A DNA stretch of 64,000 bases, from positions 79,492,579 to 79,556,578 of the forward strand of contig OZ026620.1 in the NCBI GenBank assembly GCA_964020975.1, given 5' to 3'. Shown one piece after another: positions 50,401 through 64,000 of this stretch. The DNA comes from Hermodice carunculata (taxonomy: Eukaryota > Annelida > Polychaeta > Eunicida > Amphinomidae). Within the stretch, counting starts at the first letter, position 1. Each line of letters begins with the position of its first letter. The notes beneath the pieces are model-generated. The model ran no database searches and was not told the origin of the DNA. It saw only the letters and a program-made list of their open reading frames with translations. The position numbers and the translations under genes were made by a program.

Positions 50401-50705
50401 AGACGGGTGACAATGCTAGTGTCAAGTCCAGACACTGACCAAGCATACACTTTAAGGCCTCCAATATCCTGCCATCCATTCGAAAAATCCTCCATGGTTC
50501 TTTTGTGAAATGTTTTATATGTAAACTGAGGGAGTTGGCCTGCAATATCGAGCTCAACGGCCGGTCCTGAGGCAGAGTGAGTTTGCCTTGGTTCGCTACC
50601 AGTGCCTGAGCAGACGAAACTGCTTGATAAGCAACGGCCCCGGCAACGACCAAGCGATCCACGAGCCCAGCTTACACAGAGCAGTGCATTACTTCGCCCA
50701 AACAT
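44096..50705 (-). CDS. plant-type short tRNase Z (metallo-beta-lactamase), 4 coding exons joined
   Basis: The spliced product is 370 residues. tRNase Z removes the 3' trailer of precursor tRNAs. Seen: a basic, Ser/Cys-rich first 45 residues with no acidic residue before about 38, as in a mitochondrial leader; the metal motif SHGHMDH (128-134, matching SHxHxDH); VHRVPSQGY (His211); AYTGDTT (Asp263); QRGHTH (309-312); and HFSDKY (333-338, equivalent to plant HFSARY). The whole order and spacing follow Arabidopsis TRZ1 (SHSHMDH, SQGY, FTGDTT, GHIH, HFSARY), not animal ELAC1/ELAC2, which use SHLHGDH. Splice phases agree at all junctions. The gene is head to head with the C11orf54 gene. I infer an organellar or nuclear tRNA-processing enzyme. 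Confidence 0.9.
45175..45180 (+). promoter_or_regulatory. TATA box upstream of hammerhead
   Basis: TATAAA, 31 bases before the hammerhead 5' edge. Normal TATA spacing would put the start of transcription at or next to the ribozyme. Confidence 0.5.
45206..45249 (+). ncRNA. hammerhead ribozyme, type I, minimal stem III
   Basis: Stem I CAGTCT (45206-45211) pairs perfectly with AGACTG (45244-45249). The core CTGAAGA (45212-45218) matches the CUGANGA consensus. Stem II GTCC/GGAC (45219-45222 and 45230-45233) has a seven-base loop, followed by GAAA (45234-45237). Stem III is just CCGG (45238-45241), self-complementary, then TC with the predicted cut after C45243. All invariant core bases are present. 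Such a short palindromic stem III is known from hammerheads of Penelope-like elements and retrozymes, thought to act as dimers. It lies antisense in intron 3 of the tRNase Z gene. Confidence 0.85.
45955..46450. repeat. cluster of AGTGTA/TACACT motifs in both orientations
   Basis: About 500 bases with more than twenty copies of AGTGTA, TACACT or near variants (CAGTGTA, ACACTT), irregularly spaced and in both directions. In intron 3 of the tRNase Z gene. Confidence 0.75.
46619..46811 (-). CDS. tRNase Z coding exon 3
   Basis: Acceptor tttcag, encodes LPQGVEVQVFPTVHRVPSQG through TTQPELAYTG, donor ACAG|GTCAGT with one base carried. Confidence 0.92.
47887..48094 (-). CDS. tRNase Z coding exon 2 (HGHMDH metal site)
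   Basis: Acceptor tttcag before 48094, encodes SHGHMDHVSGLFQHVMKRRL through GPGDTVK, donor AAG|GTCAGT after 47887. Phase 0 end. Confidence 0.92.
48528..48555. repeat. short perfect hairpin (AGCTCAGCTGAC)
   Basis: AGCTCAGCTGAC, a six-base loop, then GTCAGCTGAGCT, followed by an A-run. It resembles the terminal hairpin of the 29697-30566 element family. Confidence 0.7.
48620..49812. other. tRNase Z intron 1, middle: nothing recognised
   Basis: No exon, RNA or bounded repeat identified. Confidence 0.4.
49813..50295. mobile_element. 483-bp non-autonomous DNA element, copy 1 (family D)
   Basis: Starts GTTACAGACCACAGTTGTGA and ends TATAACTGTGGTCCGTGAC, an imperfect inverted terminal repeat. A second, closely similar copy lies at 59330-59788. 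No coding capacity. It ends 28 bases from the tRNase Z exon 1 donor. Confidence 0.85.
50323..50705 (-). CDS. tRNase Z coding exon 1
   Basis: ATG at 50705-50703. Encodes the leader and the first beta-strands (LKVYAWSVSGLDTSIVTRL, VTVAFDMGYSTRQAV). Ends GTCAG|GTAATC, phase 2; the AG is completed by C to the Ser of SHGHMDH. Confidence 0.88.
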
Positions 50706-50971
50706 GGCGTAATATCACCGTGGTGTCATTCCTAGAAACTGCCTCTACTACCTCCAGGGCTGATGAAAGACACTGGCCATCGACAAGCTCAAGATGTGAT
50801 GCAATATCACTGTCAAACACTGGTTCTGTCAGCTGAACACATCAGATTGGCCGGAAGTTGTTATAAATTTGAGGTCAGAGTTCAAGGCCGCAGTATTGAG
50901 CGTGCTAAGCTCGTGCTAGCCTTGTGTGTCACTGCCGCTGTCCTCAACTACAAATTGTGACCGTCATCATC
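50706..50971. promoter_or_regulatory. bidirectional promoter between tRNase Z and C11orf54 genes
   Basis: Only 266 bases separate the two divergent ATGs. Within them sit ATTGG (inverted CCAAT, 50846-50850), an adjoining ETS site CCGGAAGT (50851-50858) and a TATA-like ttataaat (50861-50868). CCAAT plus ETS sites are typical of divergent housekeeping promoters. Confidence 0.6.
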
Positions 50972-62826
<11,855 letters not shown>

Positions 62827-62904
62827 GTATTTACCTTGTTTTAGTACATTTTCATCGTTTTTCTTGAGCAGTCCCAAAGAGCAGGGTTCAGTTAACCCAG
62901 AAAC

Positions 62905-63440
62905 ACCTAGCACTGATGTATAGTTGGCATGTATGTATAACCCTGAGGGACCTAACGCTTCGCAGTGATGTATAGTTGGCATGTACGTATAACCCTGAGG
63001 GACCTAACGCTTAGCAGTGATGTATAGTTGGCATGTACATATAACCCTGAGGGACCTAACGCTTAGCAGTGATGTATAGTTGGCATGTACATATAACCCT
63101 GAGGGACCTAACGCTTAGCAGTGATGTATAGTTGGCATGTACGTATAACCCTGAGCGACCTAACGCTTAGCAGTGATGTATAGTTGGCATGTACGTATAA
63201 CCCTGAGGGACCTAATGCTTAGCAGTGATGTATAGTTGGCATGTATGTATAACCCTGAGGGTCCTAACGCTTAGCAGTGATGTATAGTTGGCATGTATGT
63301 ATAACCGTGAGGGACCTAACGCTTAGCAGTGCTGTATAGTTGGCATGTATGTATAGCCCTGAGGAACCTAACACTTAACACTGATGTATAGTTGACATGT
63401 ATGACCCGGTGGGACCTTACATTGGTGTACAGGTGGCATG
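62905..63440. repeat. 52-bp tandem array, ~10 units
   Basis: The unit 'cagtgatgtatagttggcat' + 'gtacgtataaccctgaggga' + 'cctaacgcttag' recurs at 62963, 63015, 63067 and onward with few changes, decaying after about 63360. It starts about 79 bases after C11orf54 exon 3. Confidence 0.95.
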
Positions 63441-63609
63441 TATGTATGTAAAGCGGTCAGATTACTGACACCAGGAAAACATGATGGAGATATAGGGCAC
63501 TATACTGATCACATTACTCATGCCAGTGATGTACTATCTGTTTACCTGTCCTTACTCTTTAAGTATGGTGAAGCATGCCTGCCCTCCTGATGGCTGGTTC
63601 GACATCATG

Positions 63610-64000
63610 ATTCATTACATACCCAAAAGCAAAGAAAGAAATATTACTGAATGCATACAAATTTCCGAGGTATCGCCCTAAGTAGTCCGATGGTCACACT
63701 ACTCGACTCGGTTTTATTGATTTACAACCAAGACAAACTTGACACATCAAATTTTCAATTTGGTCTCAGACCTGATTCATGCACCACACACTGCTCTTTT
63801 GTTGTATCAGAACACACAAATTATTACCAACAAAGAGCTGATGTCTTTTTGATGTTTTTAGATGTGACTAAAGCTTTTGACAAAGTTGAATACATGAAGC
63901 TTGTGCAATATACATGTTATATGTCAATATTGTTGAATATGAATGTGACTTAAAGGTGAGAGTAGCATGGGGTAGTGCTAAGTCAACACTATTTACTCGT
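63610..64000 (+). mobile_element. LINE reverse transcriptase fragment at window edge
   Basis: Frames read IPKSKERN, then FRGIALSSPMVTLLDSVLLI, FQFGLRPDSCTTHCSFVV and FLDVTKAFDKVEYMKL, the fingers-palm blocks of a non-LTR reverse transcriptase, including the first catalytic Asp (FLD). This is a different clade from the L1-like copy at 3474. It has a frame change near 63650 and continues past the edge. Confidence 0.8.

Noticed and set aside
62905-63440. CRISPR-like array
   Set aside because: The repeats are contiguous 52-bp units without unique spacers, in a eukaryotic intron.

Overview
The window is nuclear DNA of a repeat-rich, AT-leaning animal, most likely a marine invertebrate. The genes have many short exons, GT-AG introns, poly-A signals and metazoan-type proteins, and are embedded in MITEs, LINE remnants and satellites. 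I cannot fix the phylum from the sequence alone: all three proteins are close to deuterostome relatives, but similar repeats occur in amphioxus, hemichordates and molluscs.

Three host genes can be assembled exon by exon with consistent splice phases. (1) Plus strand, 8377-34684: NCBP3 (nuclear cap-binding protein subunit 3), 13 coding exons, 705 residues, apparently complete. (2) Minus strand, 50705-44096: a short tRNase Z (metallo-beta-lactamase) of the plant TRZ1/TRZ2 type, 4 coding exons, 370 residues, with a basic N-terminus that looks like a mitochondrial leader. (3) Plus strand, from 50972 and running out of the window: the first three coding exons (81 residues) of a C11orf54-type ester hydrolase. 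Genes 2 and 3 are head to head, 266 bp apart, and appear to share a compact promoter with CCAAT, ETS and TATA-like motifs.

Layout: 1-8150 holds LINE fragments, long AT and trinucleotide microsatellites, a satellite and a cluster of TTTCACA/TGTGAAA motifs. 8151-35200 is NCBP3, its introns filled by tandem arrays (33 bp, 163 bp higher-order; a 60-70 bp array grown out of exon 11), nested MITEs and a 1.3 kb element carrying DR2 motifs. 35200-43050 is intergenic DNA with two piggyBac-like MITEs and other hairpin elements. 43060-50705 is the tRNase Z gene. 50972-64000 is the start of the C11orf54 gene, with a TTCAG/CTGAA foldback-like element, minisatellites, a Penelope-type GIY-YIG remnant and a terminal LINE reverse-transcriptase fragment.

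The most notable non-genic finding is a hammerhead ribozyme at 45206-45249, with full core, paired stems I and II and a self-complementary four-base stem III, about 25 bases after a TATA box. A second hammerhead-like core with the same TATA spacing lies at 62514-62558, downstream of the Penelope-type remnant. The other recurrent oddity is a class of 0.5-1.3 kb clusters of one degenerate short motif in both orientations.
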